Below are positions 1-6,322 of a stretch of 12,589 bases of DNA, in pieces. The position numbers were made by a program, and so were the translations under genes. This DNA comes from Moorella sp. UBA4076 (lineage in GTDB: Bacteria; Bacillota; DSM-521; Neomoorellales; Neomoorellaceae), in contig DFYS01000169.1 of the NCBI GenBank assembly GCA_002383405.1, forward strand, positions 458 through 13,046. The letters are read 5' to 3'. The notes beneath the pieces are model-generated. The model saw nothing but the letters and a program-made list of their open reading frames with translations, did not search any database and was not told the DNA's origin. Every line of letters begins with the position of its first letter. The first letter of the stretch is position 1.

Positions 1-196
1 GGCCCTGGAACCCCACCGCCTGACCCGTTTTGCCCACGACCTGGCCAGCCTGTTTCACAGCTTTTATACCAGCTGCCGGGTGCTGGCCGACGAGCCGGAA
101 ATCAGGAAGGCGCGCCTGGTACTGGTGGAAGCGACCCGCATCACTTTGCGTAACGTCCTCCACCTCCTGGGGGTTACGGCCCCGGAGCGGATGTAA
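1..196 (+). CDS. argS: Arginyl-tRNA synthetase, C-terminal end (partial)
   Basis: The window opens inside a reading frame (first whole codon at base 2) of 64 residues that ends in TAA at 194-196. It looks like the C-terminal part of the helical DALR anticodon-binding domain of class I arginyl-tRNA synthetase, the cytoplasmic enzyme that charges tRNA-Arg. Seen in the sequence: HRLTRFAHDLASLFHSFY near the front, a TRITLRNVLHLLGV helix, and the final APERM, a typical ArgS ending in which the terminal Met contacts tRNA or helix packing in known structures. The catalytic domain lies outside the window. An argS-pyrG neighbourhood fits what is known in Clostridia. The assignment rests on this short tail, so it is good but not certain. 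Confidence 0.85.
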   Translation, partial: ALEPHRLTRFAHDLASLFHSFYTSCRVLADEPEIRKARLVLVEATRITLRNVLHLLGVTAPERM

Positions 197-318
197 GGAA
201 ACCTTTGCGACGGTAACGCCTCTCCCTTTGCGTATGAGCGCGGGCAGGCTTTAATCTGCAACCAGCGCAGCCGATTTCAACAAGTCTCTAACCCCTCACC
301 TCGCATCAGGAGGAAAAC
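197..318 (+). other. argS-pyrG spacer
   Basis: This spacer has no convincing promoter or intrinsic terminator. A weak hairpin (GCAG...CTGC, about 244-260) is not followed by a T-run. A pyrimidine-rich stretch at 281-306 (CTAACCC, CTCACCT) resembles the 7-bp-phased repeats seen elsewhere in the window. The ribosome site AGGAGGA lies at 308-314, four bases before the pyrG ATG. I see no initial G/C run of the kind used for reiterative-transcription control of pyrG in Bacillus. Confidence 0.5.
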
Positions 319-1962
319 ATGCCTGCCAAATTTATTTTCGTCACCGGCGGTGTCACATCTTCTCTCGGGAAGGGGATAACCGCCGCTTCTTTAGGCAGAC
401 TTTTAAAGAGCCGGGGGTTAAAAGTCGCCATCCAGAAGTTCGACCCCTACATCAACATCGACCCCGGCACCATGAGCCCCTACCAGCACGGTGAGGTCTT
501 TGTCACCGATGACGGCGCTGAGACCGACCTGGACCTGGGCCACTACGAACGCTTTATCGACATCAACCTCACCCGCGCCAGCAACGTCACCGCCGGCAAG
601 GTCTACTGGTCAGTAATAACCAAGGAACGCCGCGGTGACTACCTGGGCGGCACAGTCCAGGTCATACCCCATATCACCAATGAAATCAAAGAACAGCTCT
701 ACCGGGTGGCCGAAGAAAGCGACCCGGACGTGGTGATTACCGAAATCGGCGGTACTGTCGGCGACATCGAGTCCCTGCCCTTTCTGGAAGCCATCCGCCA
801 GATGAAGAGCGACATCGGCCGCGACCGCGTTCTCTATATCCATGTCACGCTGATCCCCTACCTGCGGGCGGCGCGGGAGGCTAAAACCAAGCCCACCCAG
901 CACAGCGTCAAGGAGCTGCGCAGCATCGGCATCCAGCCCGATATTATCGTCTGCCGTACGGAAAGGCCTTTTGCGCGGGAAATGGAAGAAAAGATCGCCC
1001 TCTTCTGTGACATTGACCCCGACGCCGTCATCCAGGCCTGGGACGCCGCCTCCATCTATGAAGTCCCGCTGATGCTGGAAAAGGAAGGCCTGGACACCAT
1101 TGTGGTGGAACGCCTGAAACTCGACTGCAGCCCGGCGCAGATGGACGACTGGCGCGCCATGGTGGAGCGTATGCAGGGCATCAGCCGCCACCTGGAGATC
1201 GCGCTGGTGGGCAAATACGTCACCCTGCCCGACGCTTACCTGAGCGTCGTCGAATCCCTGCGCCACGCCGGTTTCCACCACGGCGTCCAGGTGGATGTCC
1301 GCTGGGTCTATTCGGCGGAACTGGAGCGCGGGGCAACGGACCTGCTCCAGGGTGCAGCCGGTATTCTGGTGCCGGGGGGCTTTGGCGACCGCGGCATTGA
1401 AGGTAAAATCATCGCCGCCCGCTACGCCCGCGAAAAGCAGGTACCGTACCTGGGCATCTGCCTGGGGATGCAGCTGGCGGTGGTAGAGTTCGGCCGCCAC
1501 GTCTGCGGCCTGAAAGATGCCCACAGCGCCGAGATTAACCCGGAAACGCCCCACCCGGTCATTGACCTGATGCCGGAACAGAAGCATATTGAGGAAAAAG
1601 GCGGTACCATGCGCCTGGGGTTATACCCCTGCCGCCTGCAGCCGGCGACGAAAGCCCAGCTGGCCTATGGGGAAGAAGTCATCTACGAGCGCCACCGCCA
1701 CCGTTACGAATTCAACAACAGCTACCGCGCCGAACTGACGGCCAGGGGCATGGTCATCAGCGGCACCTCCCCGGACAACCGCCTGGTTGAGATCATCGAG
1801 CTGGCCGCTCACCCCTGGTTTGTCGCCTGCCAGTTCCACCCCGAGTTTAAATCGCGGCCCAACCGGCCCCATCCCCTCTTCCGGGACTTTGTCGGCGCGG
1901 CCTGCCGGCAGGCCGGGATAGCCGCAGGCCTGGCGCCAACGACGGCAGGGGGTGGGGCCTGA
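319..1962 (+). CDS. pyrG: CTP synthase (glutamine-hydrolysing)
   Basis: This cytoplasmic enzyme makes CTP from UTP, ATP and glutamine, the last step of pyrimidine nucleotide synthesis. At 547 residues it has the usual family length. The N-terminal synthetase domain (about 1-270) opens with the nucleotide-binding loop SSLGKG (14-19). The usual VVSSLGKG reads VTSSLGKG here, a mild change. KTKPTQHSVKELRSIGIQPD is the conserved UTP/CTP-binding region. The C-terminal class I glutamine amidotransferase domain (about 290-535) carries the nucleophile Cys381 in GICLGMQ and the His507/Glu509 pair in CQFHPEF, so the triad is complete. The ATG follows an AGGAGGA site at 308-314. The stop TGA shares its last base with the next ATG (TGATG), which suggests translational coupling to the FemAB gene. 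Confidence 0.98.
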   Translation: MPAKFIFVTGGVTSSLGKGITAASLGRLLKSRGLKVAIQKFDPYINIDPGTMSPYQHGEVFVTDDGAETDLDLGHYERFIDINLTRASNVTAGKVYWSVITKERRGDYLGGTVQVIPHITNEIKEQLYRVAEESDPDVVITEIGGTVGDIESLPFLEAIRQMKSDIGRDRVLYIHVTLIPYLRAAREAKTKPTQHSVKELRSIGIQPDIIVCRTERPFAREMEEKIALFCDIDPDAVIQAWDAASIYEVPLMLEKEGLDTIVVERLKLDCSPAQMDDWRAMVERMQGISRHLEIALVGKYVTLPDAYLSVVESLRHAGFHHGVQVDVRWVYSAELERGATDLLQGAAGILVPGGFGDRGIEGKIIAARYAREKQVPYLGICLGMQLAVVEFGRHVCGLKDAHSAEINPETPHPVIDLMPEQKHIEEKGGTMRLGLYPCRLQPATKAQLAYGEEVIYERHRHRYEFNNSYRAELTARGMVISGTSPDNRLVEIIELAAHPWFVACQFHPEFKSRPNRPHPLFRDFVGAACRQAGIAAGLAPTTAGGGA

Positions 1963-3059
1963 TGGCCACCCGCCAGGCCCGCCTGATCGGGCCGGATGAA
2001 GAAAAGGCCTTTGACGCCTTTATCGCCGGCCACCCCAAAGGCCACTTCCTCCAGTCCTACGGCTGGGGCGAGGTCAAGGCAAGCACCGGCTGGCAGCCCC
2101 TGCGCCTGGTCCTGGAGGAAGGGGGCCGCATCGTTGCCGCCGCCAGCCTGCTGCGGCGGCAGCTGCCTTATACCGGCAAAGCCATCCTTTATGCTCCCCG
2201 CGGGCCGGTGGTGGATTTTCACGACCGCGCCTTATTCGATGCGCTGCTGGCCGCCATAGACGGCATCGCCCGTCAGGCAGGGGCTATTCTCCTGAAGGTC
2301 GACCCCGATATACCGGTAAGCGATCCAGCTGTAATCCAACTGTTGCGGGCAAGGGGTTTCCGCCTGGCCAATAAAGGGGCGGGATTTGAGGGCGTCCAGC
2401 CGCGTCATGTCTTCCGCCTGGATATCACTCCGGATGCGGCGGCCCTCCTGGCGAATATGCATGGCAAGACCCGCTACAACATCCGCCTGGCCGAAAAAAA
2501 AGGGGTAACCATTAAAGAGGACTGCACCCTGGCGGACCTGCCGGTTTTCTATGCAATCTTAAAGGAAACCACCCTGCGTGATGGCTTCCTGGTCCGTTCT
2601 TACAGCTACTTTGAGACTATGTGGCGGGAGATGGTGGCGCGCGGCTACGCCAAACTCTTCCTGGCTTATTACCAGGGGGAACCCATCGCCGGCACCCTGG
2701 CCTTCATCATGGGCGATAAGGCCTGGTACCTTTACGGCGCCTCCAGCAATCAGCACCGCAACGTCATGCCCAACTACCTGCTGCAGTGGACGATGATCCG
2801 CTGGGCCCAGGAGCAGGGGTGCACCATATATGACTTCCGCGGCGTACCGGGGAACCTGGACGAAAATAGCCCCCTCTACGGCCTCTACCGCTTTAAAAAG
2901 GGTTTCAACGGCGATTTTATCGAGTTTATCGGCGAATACGATCGCGTTTACGCCCCTTTCTACTACTGGCTCTGGCAGACAGCCCTGCCCCTCTATTCCC
3001 GCGGTTTCCGCCGCCTGCTCTTCTGGAAGAAGAAGGCGGCAGGGGAAATGGCCGAGTGA
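1962..3059 (+). CDS. FemA/FemB/FemX-type peptidoglycan aminoacyltransferase
   Basis: The protein has 365 residues and the pattern of the FemAB family. Known members transfer amino acids from aminoacyl-tRNA to the peptide stem of lipid II at the inner face of the membrane, forming interpeptide bridges or side branches. Seen: an N-terminal acyltransferase-like half with LQSYGWGEVKASTGWQP (about 28-44), the KTRYNIR motif (169-175) that opens the second half, and a C-terminal block with GTLAFIMGDKAWYLYGASS, a central YLLQWTMIRWAQEQG helix and YDFRG (290-294). The long coiled-coil arm of classical FemA is not apparent. The start overlaps the pyrG stop. The residue transferred cannot be read from the sequence. 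The next gene encodes an alanine racemase, so a role in cell-wall amino acids is plausible. A FemAB-like enzyme acting on another substrate is the main alternative. Confidence 0.88.
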   Translation: MATRQARLIGPDEEKAFDAFIAGHPKGHFLQSYGWGEVKASTGWQPLRLVLEEGGRIVAAASLLRRQLPYTGKAILYAPRGPVVDFHDRALFDALLAAIDGIARQAGAILLKVDPDIPVSDPAVIQLLRARGFRLANKGAGFEGVQPRHVFRLDITPDAAALLANMHGKTRYNIRLAEKKGVTIKEDCTLADLPVFYAILKETTLRDGFLVRSYSYFETMWREMVARGYAKLFLAYYQGEPIAGTLAFIMGDKAWYLYGASSNQHRNVMPNYLLQWTMIRWAQEQGCTIYDFRGVPGNLDENSPLYGLYRFKKGFNGDFIEFIGEYDRVYAPFYYWLWQTALPLYSRGFRRLLFWKKKAAGEMAE

Positions 3060-3093
3060 TGGCCAATCATTTAGAGTTGCCCGTAAAAGGGAG

Positions 3094-3122
3094 TTGCAAA
3101 AAGATATCAATAGTGGTAGACT
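3094..3122 (+). promoter_or_regulatory. Sigma-A-type promoter of the alr leader RNA
   Basis: TTGCAA (3094-3099) and TAGACT (3117-3122) are separated by 17 bases. Transcription would start near 3129. It sits directly upstream of the structured RNA and lies outside any coding region. Matches are 4/6 for each box, so this is a reasonable but unproven promoter. Confidence 0.5.
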
Positions 3123-3128
3123 AATCTA

Positions 3129-3284
3129 TAGAAAAGAAGCGTAGAATATAACCAGGCTGTTTTGGAGGTGGGCAAATCCGCCCCCCACACACCTTCGTTA
3201 GAAGGTTAGAAGAGATGCAGGAGTACCGGCGGTCCTGCTCAAAACAGCTAAAAGGAAAGGGATGGAGCTTTCCATCTCTTTTTT
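3129..3284 (+). ncRNA. Structured leader RNA with terminator/antiterminator choice (riboswitch-like) upstream of alr
   Basis: About 155 nt between a promoter and an intrinsic terminator can fold into a closed multi-helix unit. The closing helix is GCTGTTTTG (3156-3164) with CAAAACAGC (3240-3248), 9 perfect pairs. Inside it are GTGGG (3168-3172) with CCCAC (3184-3188), ACCTTC-GTTA-GAAGGT (3191-3206), and GCAGGA (3217-3222) with TCCTGC (3233-3238). The linker AGAAGAGATG (3208-3217) can instead pair with CATCTCTTTT (3273-3282) of the terminator: ten continuous pairs, one of them G-T. That pairing crosses the closing helix, so the two states exclude each other. The alr start lies 60 bases downstream with no second promoter seen, so readthrough would control alr. 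I could not match it to T-box, lysine, cobalamin, c-di-GMP, TPP, FMN or 6S RNA by eye. A free-standing small RNA is the alternative. Confidence 0.6.
3259..3284 (+). terminator. Intrinsic terminator of the alr leader
   Basis: GGGATGGA (3259-3266), loop GCTT, TCCATCTC (3271-3278), then six T (3279-3284). The stem has eight pairs, one of them G-T, and two flanking A-T pairs could lengthen it. It lies upstream of alr rather than after a gene, as expected for an attenuator. Confidence 0.85.
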
Positions 3285-3344
3285 CTATGCAATATTGCCT
3301 TTTTCCCGGATTACCCTCGCAGGATATGGTGGTGTTAATCTCCT

Positions 3345-4574
3345 TTGGACACAGCCCAACTAACCCGCCTGGCCGGGCCGCGCTGGATTACCATTGAGGC
3401 CGCCGCTCTGGAACACAACCTGCGCGCCGTCCGCGGCCTGCTAAAGCCCGGCACCCGCCTCCTGGCCGTCGTCAAAGCCGACGCCTACGGCGCCGGTGCT
3501 GTCGAAGCAGCGCGCATCTTTCTGGGCGCCGGGGCTGATTACCTGGGCGTCACCAACCTGGCCGAAGGGCAGGAGCTGCGCCGCGCCGGCATCAGCGCGC
3601 CCATCCTTATTATGAGCCCCCTGCTGCCGGAAGAGATACCGGACGCCGTGGCCCAGGACCTCACCCTAACCGTCAGCAGCCGGCCCGGGGCGGAAGCGGT
3701 CGTAGCCGCCGCGGCCACAGCAGGCCGCCGGGCGCGGGTGCACCTCAAGGTTGAGACGGGGCTGCAACGCACCGGCCTGGAGCCGGAGGAAGCCGTGCCC
3801 CTGGCGCAGGAGATGCTGGCCTGGCCCGGGGTAGCACTGGAAGGCATCTACAGCCACCTGGCCGAAGCCGCCCGCCCGGCGGCCGCTCGGCGGCAGCTGG
3901 AACGCTGGCAAAGGGTCCTTGCCACTCTGGACGAGGCGGGCCTGTCCCTGCCTCTGAAACACATCAGCAACAGCGCCGGCCTGCTTCTGTATCCGGCGAT
4001 GCATCTGGATATGGTCCGAACCGGCACCCTCCTGTACGGCCAGTTCCCCTACCAGGTGCCGCGTCGCGGCCTGGAACTCAAAGACCCCTGGCAGTTTAAA
4101 GCCCGTATACTCTTTATCCACGATGTAGCCGCCGGCACCCCCGCCGGCTATGGCGGCGACTATGTGGTCAAAAAAGCCACCCGCCTGGCCGTCATCCCGG
4201 TGGGTTACGCCGACGGATTTGCCCTGACAGCCGTCAGCCGGCCCAAGAATCTGAATGATCTGGCCCGCTACCTGGTAAAAGCCATCCTGGCTTACCTGGG
4301 CCGGGGGGTTGGGGAAGGGCTGACAGCAACCATCGCCGGCCGGGAGGCAGCCGTAGTAGGCCGGGTAGGCATGCAGCTTTCCCTGATCGAGGTGGGCCAC
4401 CTGCCCGCAGTGAAGGTCGGCCAGGAAGCAGAGCTCAGCTTGCGCCGGCCTACCGCCGGCGCCCGCCTGCCACGGGTATACTGCCGCGGCGGACAACCCT
4501 ACCGGGTGCGGACAACCGCCGGCGCGATGGTAGACATCCCGGCTGCCGGTGCGGCACCGGCAGCTTCACTGTAA
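3345..4574 (+). CDS. alr: Alanine racemase family protein (divergent)
   Basis: A PLP-dependent, fold type III racemase of 409 residues, expected to interconvert L- and D-alanine in the cytoplasm for peptidoglycan. Seen: the PLP lysine Lys44 and Tyr48 in VVKADAYG, Lys135 and Arg142 in LKVETGLQRTG, EGIYSHLA, HISNSAG, VRTGTLLYG, and the partner-subunit tyrosine Tyr269 in AGYGGDY followed by GYADG (287-291). Odd points: AYGHG of typical enzymes is AYGAG; the usual CMDQ motif reads GMQL (342-345), losing the Asp that lines the active site; and about 25 extra residues sit between GYADG and the last beta domain (about 299-326). Substrate specificity may therefore differ. The start is TTG: an in-frame TAA at 3336-3338 leaves no earlier choice. 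Its ribosome site is weak (GGTGGTG at 3328-3334). The gene follows an attenuator-like leader. Confidence 0.85.
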   Translation: MDTAQLTRLAGPRWITIEAAALEHNLRAVRGLLKPGTRLLAVVKADAYGAGAVEAARIFLGAGADYLGVTNLAEGQELRRAGISAPILIMSPLLPEEIPDAVAQDLTLTVSSRPGAEAVVAAAATAGRRARVHLKVETGLQRTGLEPEEAVPLAQEMLAWPGVALEGIYSHLAEAARPAAARRQLERWQRVLATLDEAGLSLPLKHISNSAGLLLYPAMHLDMVRTGTLLYGQFPYQVPRRGLELKDPWQFKARILFIHDVAAGTPAGYGGDYVVKKATRLAVIPVGYADGFALTAVSRPKNLNDLARYLVKAILAYLGRGVGEGLTATIAGREAAVVGRVGMQLSLIEVGHLPAVKVGQEAELSLRRPTAGARLPRVYCRGGQPYRVRTTAGAMVDIPAAGAAPAASL

Positions 4575-4601
4575 ATCGCCGCAAAAAAATTTCCGCCGGT
4601 A

Positions 4602-4628
4602 GCAGGAAATTGGCAATTTATAGCCAAT
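4602..4628 (+). promoter_or_regulatory. Sigma-H-like promoter of spo0F
   Basis: GCAGGAAAT (4602-4610) fits the sigma-H -35 consensus RNAGGAWWW fully. After 11 bases, AGCCAAT (4622-4628) fits RNNGAAT with one mismatch. An overlapping sigma-A candidate is TTGGCA (4610-4615), 16 bases, TATAAC (4632-4637). A perfect inverted repeat, ATTGGC (4609-4614) and GCCAAT (4623-4628), spans the same stretch. In Bacillus subtilis spo0F is known to have both a sigma-A and a sigma-H promoter, so the match makes biological sense. Confidence 0.55.
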
Positions 4629-4707
4629 CATTATAACTTAAGCGAAGAGACAGCGGAGCGGCAAGAAAGGGGGTCACTGTGTTCGCCGGGAACGGAGGTG
4701 AGCTGGT

Positions 4708-5100
4708 CTGGTAGGAAAAAAGATAATGGTAATCGACGACCAGCCGGGTGTGCGCCGTTTAATCTGTGAAGCTCTGAAACAGGCTGGCTTTTATGTAACT
4801 GTAGCAAGGGAAGGAAAAGAAGCCCTCGCCAGAATCACCAATGAAGAACCAGACCTGGTGATCCTGGATCTCAAGATGCCGGGTATGAGTGGAGAGGAGT
4901 TTTTAAGGGAACTGCAGCAACGTGCCCTCAGTATACCGGTGATCATCGTCACCGCGTATAGTGAACTACATCCGCAGGAGCAGGCAGACAGGTACGGAGC
5001 CTCGTATTGCCTGCATAAACCCTTTGATATCCAGCAGCTGTACCGGATGGTGAAAAAACTACTGCCACTGGAATACGGCCAGCTGCAGGTGATGGCTTAA
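4708..5100 (+). CDS. spo0F: Spo0F-type sporulation response regulator, CTG start
   Basis: A single receiver domain with no output domain, 130 residues. In known spore formers Spo0F passes phosphate from sensor kinases to Spo0B and then Spo0A. The CTG start at 4708 lies seven bases after GGAGGTG (4694-4700), an ideal distance. The next in-frame ATG (4726) is 25 bases away and would cut off the first beta strand (VGKKIMVIDD). An in-frame TGA at 4699-4701 rules out an earlier start. With CTG as residue 1 the active site is Asp10, Asp11, Asp54 (LDLKMPG), Thr82 (VTAYSE) and Lys104 (HKPFD), exactly the numbering of B. subtilis Spo0F. A strong terminator follows, so the gene is probably monocistronic. 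Another stand-alone receiver (CheY-like) is possible but fits less well. Confidence 0.9.
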   Translation: MVGKKIMVIDDQPGVRRLICEALKQAGFYVTVAREGKEALARITNEEPDLVILDLKMPGMSGEEFLRELQQRALSIPVIIVTAYSELHPQEQADRYGASYCLHKPFDIQQLYRMVKKLLPLEYGQLQVMA

Positions 5101-5136
5101 AGGATAGAGATGAACGGAAAGTCAGCAAAGCTTCAG

Positions 5137-5161
5137 GGCCCGTTAATAAACGGGCCTTTTT
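5137..5161 (+). terminator. Intrinsic terminator after spo0F
   Basis: GGCCCGTT (5137-5144), loop AATA, AACGGGCC (5149-5156), then TTTTT (5157-5161). The eight-pair perfect stem with T-run lies 36 bases after the spo0F stop. Confidence 0.95.
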
Positions 5162-5228
5162 AATTTGTCGCGGAGCAGGAATTTTGGCCGCTGCGGCGAA
5201 TATGGAGGGATGAGGAGGATTTTTTAAG

Positions 5229-5906
5229 ATGCTGATTCCCACCCTCAATGTGGCGGTTTTGCGTTGCCCATCATGTGGCCGCCTGGAATACCGCAGTCTT
5301 TGCCTCTTTAGCTTCGGCGGCGGCCGGACGTGGCAGGCAGTCTGCAGCTGTGGCACCCCTCTCCTGACCATCAACAGGAAAAAGGGACGGCACTTCTGGC
5401 TGCAGTACCATTGCGGCATGTGCGGTTGTCTCCATGTCAGCCACTGCGACCGCCAGGAGCTCTGGTCGCGCGAGGTTCTCACCCTGACCTGCCGGGAGAC
5501 AGACCTGGAGGCGGGCTTTATCGGCCCGCGGGAAAAGGTCCAGCGGGCGGTACAACGCCATGACCGTACCCTGGCTGAAGTGGCACAGGACCTGGGCTTC
5601 GACGATGATCTGCAGAAATCAGATATCATGTATCAGCTGCTGATCCTTGTTTATCAGCTGGCTGAAACCGGCCACGTCAACTGCGGCTGCGGCAATGAGG
5701 ATATTGAGATTGAAATCTTTCCCGATCACCTGCAATTACGCTGCGAAGCCTGCCGTACGGAAACCAATCTGCCGGCTGCTACTCTGGCCGACCTGGAACG
5801 GGTGGCCAGGATGCAAGAAATCCGCCTGCCCGGCCACCTGAGCGAGGAAAACCCGACCCCATCCAAACAGCCCTACCGCCGCCGGCGCCAGAAATCCCCG
5901 GTATGA
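5229..5906 (+). CDS. Cysteine-rich putative zinc-binding protein, unknown function
   Basis: I do not recognise a named family for this 225-residue protein. It has paired cysteines typical of zinc ribbons: Cys13/Cys16 (CPSC), Cys39/Cys41 (CSC), Cys62/Cys65/Cys67 (CGMCGC) with nearby His61, His69 and His72, then after a helical middle (about 100-145) a second set, Cys152/Cys154 (CGC) and Cys172/Cys175 (CEAC). This suggests two zinc modules joined by a helical segment. The tail (about 205-225) is basic and probably disordered (YRRRRQK), possibly contacting nucleic acid. No signal peptide or membrane segment is seen. The ATG has the ribosome site GAGGAGG (5212-5218) ten bases upstream. The gene lies behind the spo0F terminator and before the aldolase gene. 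Its codon use resembles the neighbours. Confidence 0.85.
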   Translation: MLIPTLNVAVLRCPSCGRLEYRSLCLFSFGGGRTWQAVCSCGTPLLTINRKKGRHFWLQYHCGMCGCLHVSHCDRQELWSREVLTLTCRETDLEAGFIGPREKVQRAVQRHDRTLAEVAQDLGFDDDLQKSDIMYQLLILVYQLAETGHVNCGCGNEDIEIEIFPDHLQLRCEACRTETNLPAATLADLERVARMQEIRLPGHLSEENPTPSKQPYRRRRQKSPV

Positions 5907-6099
5907 TTCAAGAGGCAAGAGGCAGGAAGGAAGCAAGAGTATGTAATCCCTTGTCGTGACTATGATGAGTTGATAGGAAGCAGGAGGCAGGAGCAGAATT
6001 GGAAAGCAGGGCATAAAGCCTGCCGTACCGGGGCAAATATAATAATGATTCTGCTGCCAAAAGCCTCTTTTGGGTTGTTGCCATGATATTAGTCCCCAC

Positions 6100-6193
6100 A
6101 TGGACCGCAAAAGAGGGCCACATTGCTCAATTTAGCCTGATTTTCGGGTCTGGAGCAAGAGGTTTCCTCCACTGGAAAAAAGTGAAGGGGTTT
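6100..6193 (-). repeat. Inverted repeat copy A flanking fba
   Basis: On the minus strand this stretch matches the plus strand at 7205-7300. The core, 6122-6162, agrees with 7237-7276 at 37 of 41 aligned positions with one single-base gap, and includes TCAGGCTAAATTG. Weaker matches continue on both sides (CTCTTTT on one side, AAACCCCT on the other), giving about 95 bp. The copies face each other across the aldolase gene. Confidence 0.8.
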
Positions 6194-6246
6194 GTATCAG
6201 TAATAGGCCTGTCGGGATTTAATAAGCGGGGGTTGGTGCTGAACTT

Positions 6247-6309
6247 CCCATCTCCCACCTCCCATCGCCCACATCTCGCCTCTCAAATCCCACCTCTCAC
6301 ATCTCAATA
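6247..6309 (+). repeat. Degenerate heptamer repeat upstream of fba
   Basis: Nine consecutive 7-base units follow one phase: CCCATCT, CCCACCT, CCCATCG, CCCACAT, CTCGCCT, CTCAAAT, CCCACCT, CTCACAT, CTCAATA. The consensus is C-Y-C-A-N-N-T. The tract ends inside the ribosome site region of the aldolase gene. Related units occur at 5910-5937, 5975-5995, 9511-9538 and 10276-10310. Confidence 0.85.
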
Positions 6310-6322
6310 AGGAGTTGATCCC

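Larger units (their letters stand above)
5907..6322. other. Intergenic region upstream of the aldolase gene
   Basis: These 416 bases hold no convincing gene. From left to right: 7-bp-phased purine repeats (5910-5937 and 5975-5995); a small hairpin GCAGG...CCTGC (about 6007-6023); a nested inverted repeat, CCTCTTTTG (6064-6072) with CAAAAGAGG (6108-6116) enclosing CCATG (6081-6085) with CATGG (6099-6103); one copy of the inverted repeat that flanks the aldolase gene (about 6100-6193); and nine heptamers of a pyrimidine repeat (6247-6309) running up to the ribosome site. No clear sigma-A promoter was found. A 75-codon open frame at 6083-6310 has no coding character. Confidence 0.6.

Noticed and set aside
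610..1587. 325-codon open frame on the minus strand inside pyrG
   Set aside because: It is the mirror of a GC-rich coding gene with intact pyrG motifs on the plus strand; its product has no recognisable motifs.
3129..3284. T-box, c-di-GMP, FMN, lysine, cobalamin or 6S RNA
   Set aside because: Short resemblances (GGGCAAA, ACCGGCGGT) occur without the remaining conserved elements or the expected fold order of these classes.
3215..3397. 60-codon frame across the alr leader
   Set aside because: It covers RNA hairpins, the terminator and the alr start; no ribosome site was seen.
4949..5629. 226-codon minus-strand frame across the spo0F end, terminator and the cysteine-rich gene
   Set aside because: It runs antisense through a perfect terminator and two better-supported genes; its R/S/P-rich product lacks protein character.
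6083..6310. 75-codon frame upstream of fba
   Set aside because: It runs through the repeat copy and the heptamer tract, so its sequence is set by repeats rather than by coding.
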